Of a stretch of DNA of 14,293 nt, positions 1-6,116 are shown one piece after another. The stretch covers positions 1 through 14,293 of the forward strand of contig JADZDN010000071.1 in NCBI GenBank assembly GCA_020851015.1, read 5' to 3'. Each line of letters opens with the position of its first letter. Position 1 is the stretch's first letter. Made by a program: the position numbers and the translations under genes. This stretch comes from Alphaproteobacteria bacterium. Lineage in GTDB: Bacteria > Pseudomonadota > Alphaproteobacteria > JAEULC01. The notes under the pieces were generated by a model. The model worked only from the letters and a program-made list of their open reading frames with translations. It ran no database searches and was not told where the DNA came from.

Positions 1-453
1 GAGATCTGCGAAGTCACCGGCGCCAAGATCGACATCGAGGATGACGGCACGGTAAAGGTGGCGGCGGTCGACGAGCGCGCCGGCCAGGCGGCGATCGACT
101 GGATCCGCAACATCGTCGCCGAGCCCGAACTGGGCGTGATCTATACCGGCAAGGTCGTGAAGGTGGTCGACTTCGGCGCCTTCGTGAACTTCCTGGGCAG
201 CCGCGACGGACTGGTCCATATCAGCGAGCTGGCGGCCGACCGCCGGCCGCAGACGGTGGACGAGGTGGTCAAGCTGGGCGAGACGGTGAAGGTCAAGGTG
301 ATCGGCTTCGACGACCGTGGCAAGGTCAAGCTCAGCATGAAGCAGGTCGATCAGCAGACCGGCGCCGATCTGGGCGGCCCGGTCGGCGCCGACATGCGCG
401 GCCAGGGCGGCGGCGAGGATCGACCCCGCCGCCATGGACGCGGCGGCCGCTAG
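1..453 (+). CDS. pnp: Polyribonucleotide nucleotidyltransferase (PNPase), C-terminal fragment
   Basis: This is the 3' end of PNPase, the phosphorolytic 3'-5' exoribonuclease of the RNA degradosome; the reading frame is open from base 1, so the 5' part lies outside the window. The 150 visible residues begin inside the KH domain ([17 protein letters not shown], typical of PNPase), followed by an S1 RNA-binding domain at about residues 45-115 ([20 protein letters not shown] ... GLVHISEL ... [16 protein letters not shown]). A short Gly/Arg-rich tail ends at TAG 451-453. The two RNase PH domains are not visible. The tail is short, as in many alphaproteobacterial PNPases. The identification is firm because the KH-S1 order and wording are diagnostic. 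Confidence 0.96.
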   Translation, partial: EICEVTGAKIDIEDDGTVKVAAVDERAGQAAIDWIRNIVAEPELGVIYTGKVVKVVDFGAFVNFLGSRDGLVHISELAADRRPQTVDEVVKLGETVKVKVIGFDDRGKVKLSMKQVDQQTGADLGGPVGADMRGQGGGEDRPRRHGRGGR

Positions 454-475
454 ACCGGAACGGGAAACGCCGGGG

Positions 476-494
476 CAGGCGCAGCCGGCGCCTG
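476..494 (+). terminator. Possible weak stem-loop downstream of pnp
   Basis: CAGGCGC (476-482) pairs with GCGCCTG (488-494) around a 5-nt loop, 22 bp after the pnp stop. There is no T-run after it, so it is not a canonical intrinsic terminator. It could protect the pnp 3' end or be chance in GC-rich DNA. Confidence 0.25.
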
Positions 495-533
495 TGCTGG
501 GATAGAAGCCGCGAGCGGGAGGGACGCCTTCTG

Positions 534-1931
534 ATGCGTGCGTTGCAGCCCGTGGTGATATCGGGACGCGAGGTGCTGCCGCTGGTGGAAGGCGGCAAGG
601 GCATCTCCGTCTCGAACGGCGAAAGCTCCGGCGCCTGGGCATTCGCAGGCGGGGTCGGCACGTTCTCGGGCGTCAATGCCGATTCCTTCGATTGCGACGG
701 CAGCGTCGTTCCCCAGCGCTACTTCGGCCGCACGCGGCGCGAGCGCCACGAAGAGCTGATCGCCTACGCGATCAAGGGCGGCATCAACCAGGCGCGCATC
801 GCCTGGGAACAGGCCGCCGGGCGCGGACGCATCCACATGAACGTGCTGTGGGAAATGGCGGCGGCCGAGCGGGTGCTGCACGGCGTGCTGGAAGGCGCCA
901 AGGGGCTGATCCACGGCGTCACCTGCGGCGCCGGCATGCCCTACCGGATCGCCGAGATCTGCGCCAGCTACGGCATCCACTACTATCCGATCGTCTCCAG
1001 CGCGCGCGCCTTCCGCGCGCTGTGGAAGCGCGCCTACCACAAGTTCCGCGAGCTGCTGGGCGGCGTGGTCTACGAGGATCCCTGGCTCGCCGGCGGCCAT
1101 AACGGCCTGTCGAACAGCGAGGATCCGGAGAAGCCCGAGAATCCCTACCCGCGCGTTGCCGAGCTGCGCACGCAGATGGCCGAGTTCGGTCTCACCATGA
1201 CGCCGATCTTCATGGCCGGCGGGGTGTGGTTCCTGCGCGAATGGGAGCATTGGCTGGACAACCCCGAGATCGGCCCGGTCGCCTTCCAGTTCGGCACAAG
1301 GCCGCTGTTGACCCAGGAAAGCCCGATCTCCGAGGCGTGGAAGCGCCGCCTGCTGACGTTGAGCGAGGGCGACGTCTATCTCAACCGGTTCAGCCCGACC
1401 GGGTTCTACTCGTCGGCCGTGGAGAACGATTTCCTGCGCCAGTTGAAGGGCCGCGGCGAACGCCAGATTCCCTTCACCGTCGAGAAGGTCGGCGAGCATA
1501 TGACCGAGCTTGCCGTCGGCGCGCGCAAGCGGCTGGTCTTCGTGGCGGCCAGCGACCGCGAACGGGCGATGAACTGGATCGCCCAGGGCTTTACCGAGGG
1601 ACTGCGTACGCCCGATTCGACCCTGATCTTCGTCACGCCGCGCGAGGCCGAGGAGATCCGCATCGACCAGATCAACTGCATGGGCTGCCTGTCGGCCTGC
1701 GCCTTTTCCAACTGGGCGCAGAACGAGCAGGGCACCACGGGCAAGAAGGCCGACCCCCGCTCCTTCTGCATTCAGAAAACGCTGCAGGACATTGCCCACA
1801 CCGACGACATCGAAAACCAGTTGATGTTCGCCGGTCACAACGCCTTTCGCTTCAAAGACGACCCCTTCTATTCGAACGGGTTCATCCCTACGGTACAACA
1901 ACTGGTCGAGCGCATCCGCACGGGCGACTGA
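534..1931 (+). CDS. Nitronate monooxygenase-family flavoprotein with C-terminal Cys cluster
   Basis: This 465-residue protein belongs to the nitronate monooxygenase/2-nitropropane dioxygenase (FMN TIM-barrel) family. The N-terminal half contains barrel features such as GLIHGVTCGAGMP (about 123-135), HYYPIVSSARAFRAL (147-161), LAGGHNGLSN and the later PIFMAGGVWF plus GPVAFQFGTRPLL segments, the latter typical of the phosphate-binding end of NPD-like barrels. Near the C terminus four cysteines occur as C382-x2-C385-x3-C389 and C412 (INCMGCLSAC ... RSFC), recalling the [4Fe-4S] motif of 2,4-dienoyl-CoA reductase-type flavoenzymes; a metal site here is inference. The ATG at 534 follows a GGGAGGG Shine-Dalgarno about 10 nt upstream and gives the full fold. 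It stands alone between pnp and irr. The natural substrate is unknown, and true nitronate oxidation should not be assumed for the long members of this family. Confidence 0.8.
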   Translation: MRALQPVVISGREVLPLVEGGKGISVSNGESSGAWAFAGGVGTFSGVNADSFDCDGSVVPQRYFGRTRRERHEELIAYAIKGGINQARIAWEQAAGRGRIHMNVLWEMAAAERVLHGVLEGAKGLIHGVTCGAGMPYRIAEICASYGIHYYPIVSSARAFRALWKRAYHKFRELLGGVVYEDPWLAGGHNGLSNSEDPEKPENPYPRVAELRTQMAEFGLTMTPIFMAGGVWFLREWEHWLDNPEIGPVAFQFGTRPLLTQESPISEAWKRRLLTLSEGDVYLNRFSPTGFYSSAVENDFLRQLKGRGERQIPFTVEKVGEHMTELAVGARKRLVFVAASDRERAMNWIAQGFTEGLRTPDSTLIFVTPREAEEIRIDQINCMGCLSACAFSNWAQNEQGTTGKKADPRSFCIQKTLQDIAHTDDIENQLMFAGHNAFRFKDDPFYSNGFIPTVQQLVERIRTGD

Positions 1932-1974
1932 TTCCAGGAAGCAAAGCGATAAATCAGGGATTTATGCGCAGGGT

Positions 1975-2002
1975 TTGACTTATTCCAATTTGTCCTTATA
2001 TT
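1975..2002 (+). promoter_or_regulatory. Predicted irr promoter, leaderless arrangement
   Basis: TTGACT (1975-1980), a 16-bp spacer and TATATT (1997-2002) form a good sigma70-type promoter in a locally AT-rich stretch. The -10 hexamer ends only 8 bp before the irr ATG at 2011, so transcription should begin at or within a base or two of the start codon. No Shine-Dalgarno is present. Confidence 0.55.
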
Positions 2003-2010
2003 GATCTGCG

Positions 2011-2448
2011 ATGACCTCGGTTTCCGATACGCGCCCCTATGCGCGCGCCCTTGACCGGCTGAAGGCGGTCGGCCTGCGTCCGACGCGCCAGCGCCTTGCC
2101 CTGGCGAAGCTCTTGTTCGACGGCGCCGACCGCCACGTCTCGGCCGAGCAGCTTCATGCCGAGGCGGTGGCGGCGGAGATGCGCGTCAGCCTGGCGACGG
2201 TCTACAACACGCTGCACCAGTTCACCGCCGTGGGCCTGTTGCGCGAGGTGGTGGTGGAATCCGGCCGCGCCTATTTCGACACCAACACCACCAACCACCA
2301 CCATTTCTATCACGCCGAACACGGCAGGCTGGTGGACATCGACCACAGCCGCTTGAGCGTCGCGGCCCTGCCGGAGCCGCCCGCGGGGACGGCGATCGAG
2401 CGGGTGGATGTCATCATCCGGGTGCGCGGCAATCCGTCGCAACAGTGA
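2011..2448 (+). CDS. irr: Iron response regulator Irr (Fur family)
   Basis: This 145-residue transcription factor is an Irr homologue: a winged-helix N-terminal domain (LKAVGLRPTRQRLALAKLLF, then VSLATVYNTLHQFTAVGLLREV as recognition helix region) and a C-terminal dimerisation domain with the Irr signature YFDTNTTNHHHFYH. In the family, the three adjacent histidines take part in haem/metal sensing, and Irr represses or activates iron genes under low iron. The CxxC zinc motifs of canonical Fur are absent, and the N-terminal Cys-Pro haem regulatory motif known from Bradyrhizobium Irr is also absent. The start is forced: an in-frame TGA lies at 2002-2004 and no other ATG/GTG/TTG precedes the DNA-binding domain. 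The gene lies directly upstream of an Irr-box-like site and rubrerythrin. Confidence 0.93.
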   Translation: MTSVSDTRPYARALDRLKAVGLRPTRQRLALAKLLFDGADRHVSAEQLHAEAVAAEMRVSLATVYNTLHQFTAVGLLREVVVESGRAYFDTNTTNHHHFYHAEHGRLVDIDHSRLSVAALPEPPAGTAIERVDVIIRVRGNPSQQ

Positions 2449-2472
2449 TCTGTCAGCACACTACCTAGCTTT

Positions 2473-2487
2473 CTAAAACAATTCTAA
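2473..2487 (+). promoter_or_regulatory. Irr-box (ICE)-like operator upstream of rubrerythrin
   Basis: The 15 bases CTAAAACAATTCTAA match the palindrome TTAGAA-N3-TTCTAA, which I recall as the core of alphaproteobacterial iron control elements bound by Irr, at 10 of 12 defined positions. The right half-site is perfect; the left has two mismatches. It ends 4 bp before the -35 element of the rubrerythrin promoter and 25 bp after the irr stop codon. AT-rich sequence of this kind is rare in the surrounding GC-rich DNA. Confidence 0.6.
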
Positions 2488-2491
2488 TCTA

Positions 2492-2521
2492 TTGACACGA
2501 TGCGTGCTGCGCGCCTATAGA
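2492..2521 (+). promoter_or_regulatory. Predicted sigma70-type promoter of the rubrerythrin operon
   Basis: A perfect TTGACA -35 (2492-2497), an 18-bp spacer and TATAGA (2516-2521) are seen. Transcription would begin near 2528, giving a leader of about 100 nt before the rubrerythrin ATG at 2630. The adjoining ICE-like site at 2473-2487 suggests Irr and iron control. Confidence 0.65.
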
Positions 2522-2591
2522 AGGCACGGAGCGACCGCGGGCATGGCTTGCCGGCTGGCCGCTTCGCGAACAACGCATCGTTGGGATGATC

Positions 2592-2611
2592 GCCCGCGAC
2601 CGGTCGCGGGC
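2592..2611. repeat. Perfect 20-bp palindrome in the rubrerythrin leader
   Basis: GCCCGCGACC followed at once by its exact reverse complement GGTCGCGGGC. In RNA it would give a GC-rich hairpin ending 3 nt before the AAGAGGAG Shine-Dalgarno (2615-2622). As DNA it could be a dyad operator. The segment 2536-2542 (CGCGGGC) could also pair with 2592-2598, so a mutually exclusive fold is possible. Confidence 0.6.
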
Positions 2612-2629
2612 TTCAAGAGGAGACGAACA

Positions 2630-3049
2630 ATGACGGCGCTGAAGAACAGCAAGACGGAAAAGAACCTGAAGGACGCGTTCGCCGGCGAAAGCCAGGCCAA
2701 CCGCCGCTATTTGTATTTCGCCCAGAAGGCGGACGTCGAAGGCTACAACGACATCTCGGCCGTGTTCCGCTCGACCGCCGAAGGCGAGACCGGCCACGCC
2801 CACGGCCATCTGGAGTTCCTGGAGCAGACCGGCGACCCGGCCACCGGCCTGCCGATCGGCTCGACCGCGCAGAACCTCAAGGCCGCGATCGCCGGCGAGA
2901 CGCACGAGTACACCGACATGTACCCGGGCATGGCGCGCACGGCGCGCCAGGAAGGCTTCGACGAGATCGCCGACTGGTTCGAGACGCTGGCGAAGGCCGA
3001 GAAGTCGCACGCCGGACGGTTCCAGAAGGCGCTCGATACGATCGGCTGA
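2630..3049 (+). CDS. Rubrerythrin-family diiron protein, ferritin-like domain only
   Basis: This 139-residue protein has the rubrerythrin four-helix diiron domain. All expected iron ligands are visible: E20 (GESQANRRY), E53 and H56 (EGETGH), E90 and E93 (GETHEY), E124 and H127 (AEKSH). Rubrerythrins reduce hydrogen peroxide in the cytoplasm using electrons passed through a C-terminal rubredoxin domain. Here that domain (two CxxC pairs) is absent, so electrons must come from another protein. ATG 2630 is chosen because AAGAGGAG (2615-2622) precedes it and the ferritin-like fold begins right after; the same frame is open upstream to 2492, but those residues are basic, unlike the family, and overlap the promoter. 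It is first in an apparent operon with the Fe-S and DUF3501 genes, and regulation by Irr is predicted. Confidence 0.93.
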   Translation: MTALKNSKTEKNLKDAFAGESQANRRYLYFAQKADVEGYNDISAVFRSTAEGETGHAHGHLEFLEQTGDPATGLPIGSTAQNLKAAIAGETHEYTDMYPGMARTARQEGFDEIADWFETLAKAEKSHAGRFQKALDTIG

Positions 3050-3071
3050 CGCGCGCCCACCGCGCGTCGAA

Positions 3072-3101
3072 CGCCGGCATTTCCTGCGCGGAGTGCCGGC
3101 G
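3072..3101 (+). other. Intergenic hairpin between rubrerythrin and Fe-S gene
   Basis: CGCCGGCA (3072-3079) pairs with TGCCGGCG (3094-3101) around a 14-nt loop, in the 119-bp gap between rubrerythrin and the Fe-S gene. No T-run follows, so it is more likely an mRNA-stability or processing hairpin (which would let rubrerythrin be made in excess) than a full terminator. Its role is inferred. Confidence 0.35.
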
Positions 3102-3168
3102 CCGACCGCGGCGCGCCCTTTCCACGATCATCGACCGAGGGCCGCCTCCAGCCCGGGGATTTGCCGAA

Positions 3169-4500
3169 ATGCGCGAAGGAAGTCTCGAAGCGCCCGTGCG
3201 CCATCCGCTTGGCTGGGACCAGCCGGATTTCTACGACGAAGCCAAGCTCGACGCCGAACTGCACCGCGTGTTCGACATCTGCCACGGTTGCCGGCGCTGC
3301 TTCAACCTGTGCGACAGCTTTCCGCGGCTGTTCGACCTGGTGGACAACGCGCCGACCGGCGAACTGGACAGCGTGGACACCAAAGACTTCAAGCAGGTCG
3401 TGGACGCCTGCACGTTGTGCGACATGTGCTTCCTGACGAAGTGTCCCTACGTGCCGCCGCACGAATTCAATCTCGATTTCCCGCACCTGATGCTGCGCTA
3501 TCGCGCCGTCGAGCTGCGCAAGAACAAGGTGCCCCTGGCGCAGCGCCAGCTCACCGAGACCGACCGCAACGGCAAGCTGGCCTCGCTGGCGCCGGCGATC
3601 GCCAACTGGGCGTCGGCGACCGGCAACGCGGTCACGCGCCCGCTGATGGAACGCGCGCTCGATGTCGACCGGCGGGCAAAGCTGCCGAAGTTCCATGGCC
3701 GCACCTTCGCGTTGCGCGCCAAGGCCGAGCCGCCGACGATCAACGCCGGCGCGCCGGCCTTCGGGCGCAAGGCCGTGCTCTACGCCACCTGCTTCGTCAA
3801 CTACAACGGGCCGGACATCGGCATGGCGGCGCGCGCCGTGCTGGCGCGCAACGGCGTCGAGACGGTCGTGGCCTATCCCGGCTGCTGCGGCATGCCGCAA
3901 CTGGAACAGGGCGACATCGCGCGCGTCGCGACGAACGCGCGCCGGGTGGCGGGCGAGCTGCAGGACTACATCCGCCATGGCTACGACATCGTGGCGCTGG
4001 TGCCGTCCTGCGCGCTGATGCTCAAGTTCGAATGGCCGCTGATCCTGCCGGGCGACGACAGCGTCAAGCAGCTTTCCGGCGCCACGTTCGACCTGTCGGA
4101 ATACGTGGTCGACATCGCCAAGCGCGAAGGCCTGGCGGACGGGTTGCGCGCGATCGAAGGCGGCGTCAGCCTCCACATCGCCTGTCACGCGCGCGCCCAG
4201 AACATCGGCCAGAAGGCGGCCGAGATGCTGCGGCTGATCCCCGGCGCCGAGGTCCAGGTGATCGAGCGCTGCTCCGGCCATGGCGGATCGTGGGGCGTCT
4301 TGAAGGAGAACTTCGACATCGCGGTCAAGGTCGGCAAGCCGGTCGCGCGCCAGGCGATGAACGCCGCCAAAACGCACCTCGCCTCGGAATGTCCGCTGGC
4401 CGCCGACCACATCGCCCAGGGTGTCGAGCTGCTTGGCGGCACGCCGCCGAGGCCCGAGCACCCGATCCAGATTCTCGCCCGCGCCTACGGGTTGGCTTGA
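3169..4500 (+). CDS. GlpC/HdrD-like Fe-S protein with two CCG domains
   Basis: This 443-residue protein has a two-cluster ferredoxin-like domain followed by two heterodisulfide-reductase-type CCG domains, as in GlpC, LutA/GlcF and HdrD. The first cluster is C38-x2-C41-x2-C44-x3-C48, with Asp rather than Pro after the last Cys; the second is C81-x2-C84-x2-C87-x4-C92-Pro. The first CCG domain has C208, C239-C240-G and C281. The second has C339, then C368-S-G where CC-G is expected, and C408. The family carries electrons between quinones, flavoproteins or thiols; no transmembrane segment is seen, so it is cytosolic or membrane-peripheral. ATG 3169 has a GGGGA ribosome-binding site 9 nt upstream. 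It lies 119 bp after rubrerythrin and 19 bp before the DUF3501 gene. A role as electron donor to rubrerythrin is inference. Confidence 0.85.
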   Translation: MREGSLEAPVRHPLGWDQPDFYDEAKLDAELHRVFDICHGCRRCFNLCDSFPRLFDLVDNAPTGELDSVDTKDFKQVVDACTLCDMCFLTKCPYVPPHEFNLDFPHLMLRYRAVELRKNKVPLAQRQLTETDRNGKLASLAPAIANWASATGNAVTRPLMERALDVDRRAKLPKFHGRTFALRAKAEPPTINAGAPAFGRKAVLYATCFVNYNGPDIGMAARAVLARNGVETVVAYPGCCGMPQLEQGDIARVATNARRVAGELQDYIRHGYDIVALVPSCALMLKFEWPLILPGDDSVKQLSGATFDLSEYVVDIAKREGLADGLRAIEGGVSLHIACHARAQNIGQKAAEMLRLIPGAEVQVIERCSGHGGSWGVLKENFDIAVKVGKPVARQAMNAAKTHLASECPLAADHIAQGVELLGGTPPRPEHPIQILARAYGLA

Positions 4501-4519
4501 AACGCCGGAGGCCACGCCG

Positions 4520-5110
4520 ATGATGGAAAAGCGCGCGATCACCCGGGCCGACGTGATGTCGATGGCGGACTACGCCAAGATCCGCGCCGAACGCCGCCGT
4601 GCCCTGATCCAGACCAAGAAGCTGCGCCGGCTCGAGATCGGCCCTTGCGCCTGCTTCTATTTCGAGAGCTACGAGACGATGTGGATGCAGGTCCACGAGA
4701 TGCTCCGGATCGAGAAAGGCGGCGAGGAGCAGATTCCCGACGAGCTGCGCGCTTACAACTCGCTGATCCCCCAGGGGCGCGAACTGGTCGCGACGGTGAT
4801 GTTCGAGGTCGACGACCCGGTGCAGCGCGCGCATCTCCTCGCCCGGCTCGGCGGGGTCGAGGAGACGATCTTCTTCAGCTTCGCGGGGGAGACGGTGACG
4901 GGCCAGCCCGAGGCGGATGTCGAGCGTACGAACGACGAAGGCAAGACCTCGTCGGTCCACTTCATTCATTTCCCTTTCAGCCCGGCGCAGATCGAGAAGT
5001 TCCGCGCCGCCGGCACGCAGGTCATCGTCGGCTTCAAGCACGCGCACTACGGCCACATGGCCGTCATGCCCGAGCCGATGCGCGCCGAGCTGGCCAGGGA
5101 TTTCGCTTGA
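4520..5110 (+). CDS. DUF3501 family protein
   Basis: This 196-residue protein matches DUF3501 as I remember it: [20 protein letters not shown] at the start, [25 protein letters not shown] (about 35-60), then [26 protein letters not shown] and the C-terminal [16 protein letters not shown]. No transmembrane segment, signal peptide or classical metal motif is evident, although conserved acidic and aromatic residues are plentiful. The function is unknown. ATG 4520 is preferred over upstream in-frame codons because GGAGG (4507-4511) sits 8 nt before it and the family begins there; ATG 4523 is equally possible. Close spacing after the Fe-S gene indicates co-transcription. I recall DUF3501 genes recurring beside rubrerythrin and HdrD-like Fe-S genes, suggesting one functional unit. 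Confidence 0.85.
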   Translation: MMEKRAITRADVMSMADYAKIRAERRRALIQTKKLRRLEIGPCACFYFESYETMWMQVHEMLRIEKGGEEQIPDELRAYNSLIPQGRELVATVMFEVDDPVQRAHLLARLGGVEETIFFSFAGETVTGQPEADVERTNDEGKTSSVHFIHFPFSPAQIEKFRAAGTQVIVGFKHAHYGHMAVMPEPMRAELARDFA

Positions 5111-5127
5111 CGCAGGCGCCGCGTTTC

Positions 5128-5237
5128 TCATCCTTCGAGACGGGGCTTCGCCCCTCCTCAGGATGACGCGGTCTGTTTGGACTCGATAAGAACGCGTCAT
5201 CCTGAGGAGGCTGCGAAGCAGCCGTCTCGAAGGATGA
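5128..5237. repeat. Inverted pair of REP-like palindromic elements
   Basis: Two related units of about 40 bp face each other. Unit one (5128-5166) begins TCATCCTTCGAGACGG and ends CCTCAGGATGA with an inner GGGGC-TTC-GCCCC hairpin. Unit two (5197-5237) begins TCATCCTGAGGAGG, has an inner GGCTGC-GAA-GCAGCC hairpin and ends CGTCTCGAAGGATGA. Each unit folds by itself (TCATCCT/AGGATGA), and the pair forms a larger inverted repeat including CGCGTCATCCTGAGGAGG. It fills the gap between convergent genes and may serve as a bidirectional terminator or mRNA 3' block. Such units are numerous in many alphaproteobacterial genomes. Confidence 0.85.
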
Positions 5238-5262
5238 AGAACGCCACCGAAGGCGCGACCCA

Positions 5263-6111
5263 CTACGCCGCCCGCGCGTCCGGACGATCGGGGAATTCCG
5301 GCTTCTCGTCGGGCGCCAGGGGGCCCATCAGGATGTTCTCGGGATAGCGGTTCAGCACGCGCCGGCGCATCGTCGCGTTGGCCTCGAAATCCGGGCCCGG
5401 CGCCGGCTCGGCGGCGAAGTGCCCGAAGCGGTCCACGCCCATGACCAGCTGGCCCGAGCCCTGGCCGATCGACTGCCGCGCCGATGGCGGCGTGTAGTCG
5501 TGCAGCACGGCGAAGCGGCGTGCCTGGCTGCGGTTGGCGGGCGAGCCGTGCACGACGTTGGCGCTGAAGATCGCGATCTCGCCAGGCTCGAGCTCCAGCC
5601 CTACCGCACGCTCCACCGCCGGATCGCGCACGCGGGCGACGCGGCGGTTGGGCTGGCCGGGATTGCTCACCAGGTCGAAGGGCTGCACCGCTTGATGCGT
5701 GCCGGGGATCACCGACAGGCAGCCGTTCTCGGCGGTGGCGGGCGAAAAGGCGACATAGACGATGACGGGGCAAGGCTCGACCGTGATCCGCGCCGCGTCC
5801 TGGTGCCAGCCATAGTTGACCGCGCTGCCGGGATCCTTGATGCGGAAGATCGAGTCGGTCAGCAGCAGGTCGGGCCCCAGCAGGTCTGCAACGGCCTCCA
5901 GGATTCGCGGGTGCCGGCCGTTCTCATGGACCCAGGGAAACAGCAGGTTGGCCTTGATGTCGAAGGCCCAGCGCGCATCCTCGGGATGGTCGCGCTCGAA
6001 CCGCTCGGCCGTTTCGCGGAAGAGCGCGACCTCCGCCGGCGACAGCGCGGCGATGCGGCTGACATAGCCGTCGCGCCGGAAGCCATCGACCTCGGCCGGC
6101 GTCAGCGCCAT
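5263..6111 (-). CDS. Phytanoyl-CoA dioxygenase-family Fe(II)/2-oxoglutarate oxygenase
   Basis: This 282-residue protein is a PhyH-type non-haem iron oxygenase. The iron-binding HxD...H triad is seen as H103-Q-D105 (YGWHQDAAR) and H188 (ANVVHGSPANRS), with arginines at 194-199 suited to bind 2-oxoglutarate. Further family marks are the VPLTPAEV-like start (MALTPAEVDGFRRDGYV) and the NGCLSVIPGTH strand (129-139). It would hydroxylate a small molecule in the cytoplasm; the family includes EctD and many enzymes of unknown substrate. ATG 6111 lies 5 bp after the stop codon of the racemase-like gene, giving a tight operon. The frame is open much further upstream but overlaps that gene. The substrate cannot be told. 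Confidence 0.88.
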   Translation of the reverse strand: MALTPAEVDGFRRDGYVSRIAALSPAEVALFRETAERFERDHPEDARWAFDIKANLLFPWVHENGRHPRILEAVADLLGPDLLLTDSIFRIKDPGSAVNYGWHQDAARITVEPCPVIVYVAFSPATAENGCLSVIPGTHQAVQPFDLVSNPGQPNRRVARVRDPAVERAVGLELEPGEIAIFSANVVHGSPANRSQARRFAVLHDYTPPSARQSIGQGSGQLVMGVDRFGHFAAEPAPGPDFEANATMRRRVLNRYPENILMGPLAPDEKPEFPDRPDARAA

Positions 6112-6116
6112 CGAGG

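Noticed and set aside
450..1901. A 483-codon open frame on the minus strand, antisense to the nitronate monooxygenase-like gene
   Set aside because: It mirrors the codon periodicity of a GC-rich gene, has no family-like motif, and the plus-strand product is clearly a real flavoprotein.
2492..2629. Longer N terminus of rubrerythrin from an ATG-like start at 2492-2500
   Set aside because: It would overlap the promoter and adds basic residues foreign to the family; the ATG at 2630 has a good ribosome-binding site.
2743..4542. A 599-codon minus-strand open frame antisense to rubrerythrin and the Fe-S gene
   Set aside because: It is opposite two firmly identified genes, is rich in Arg/Ala/His as antisense frames are, and has no recognisable domain.
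5128..5237. A CRISPR or tandem-repeat array
   Set aside because: There are only two units, facing opposite ways and each self-complementary, with no regular spacers; they fit REP-like elements.
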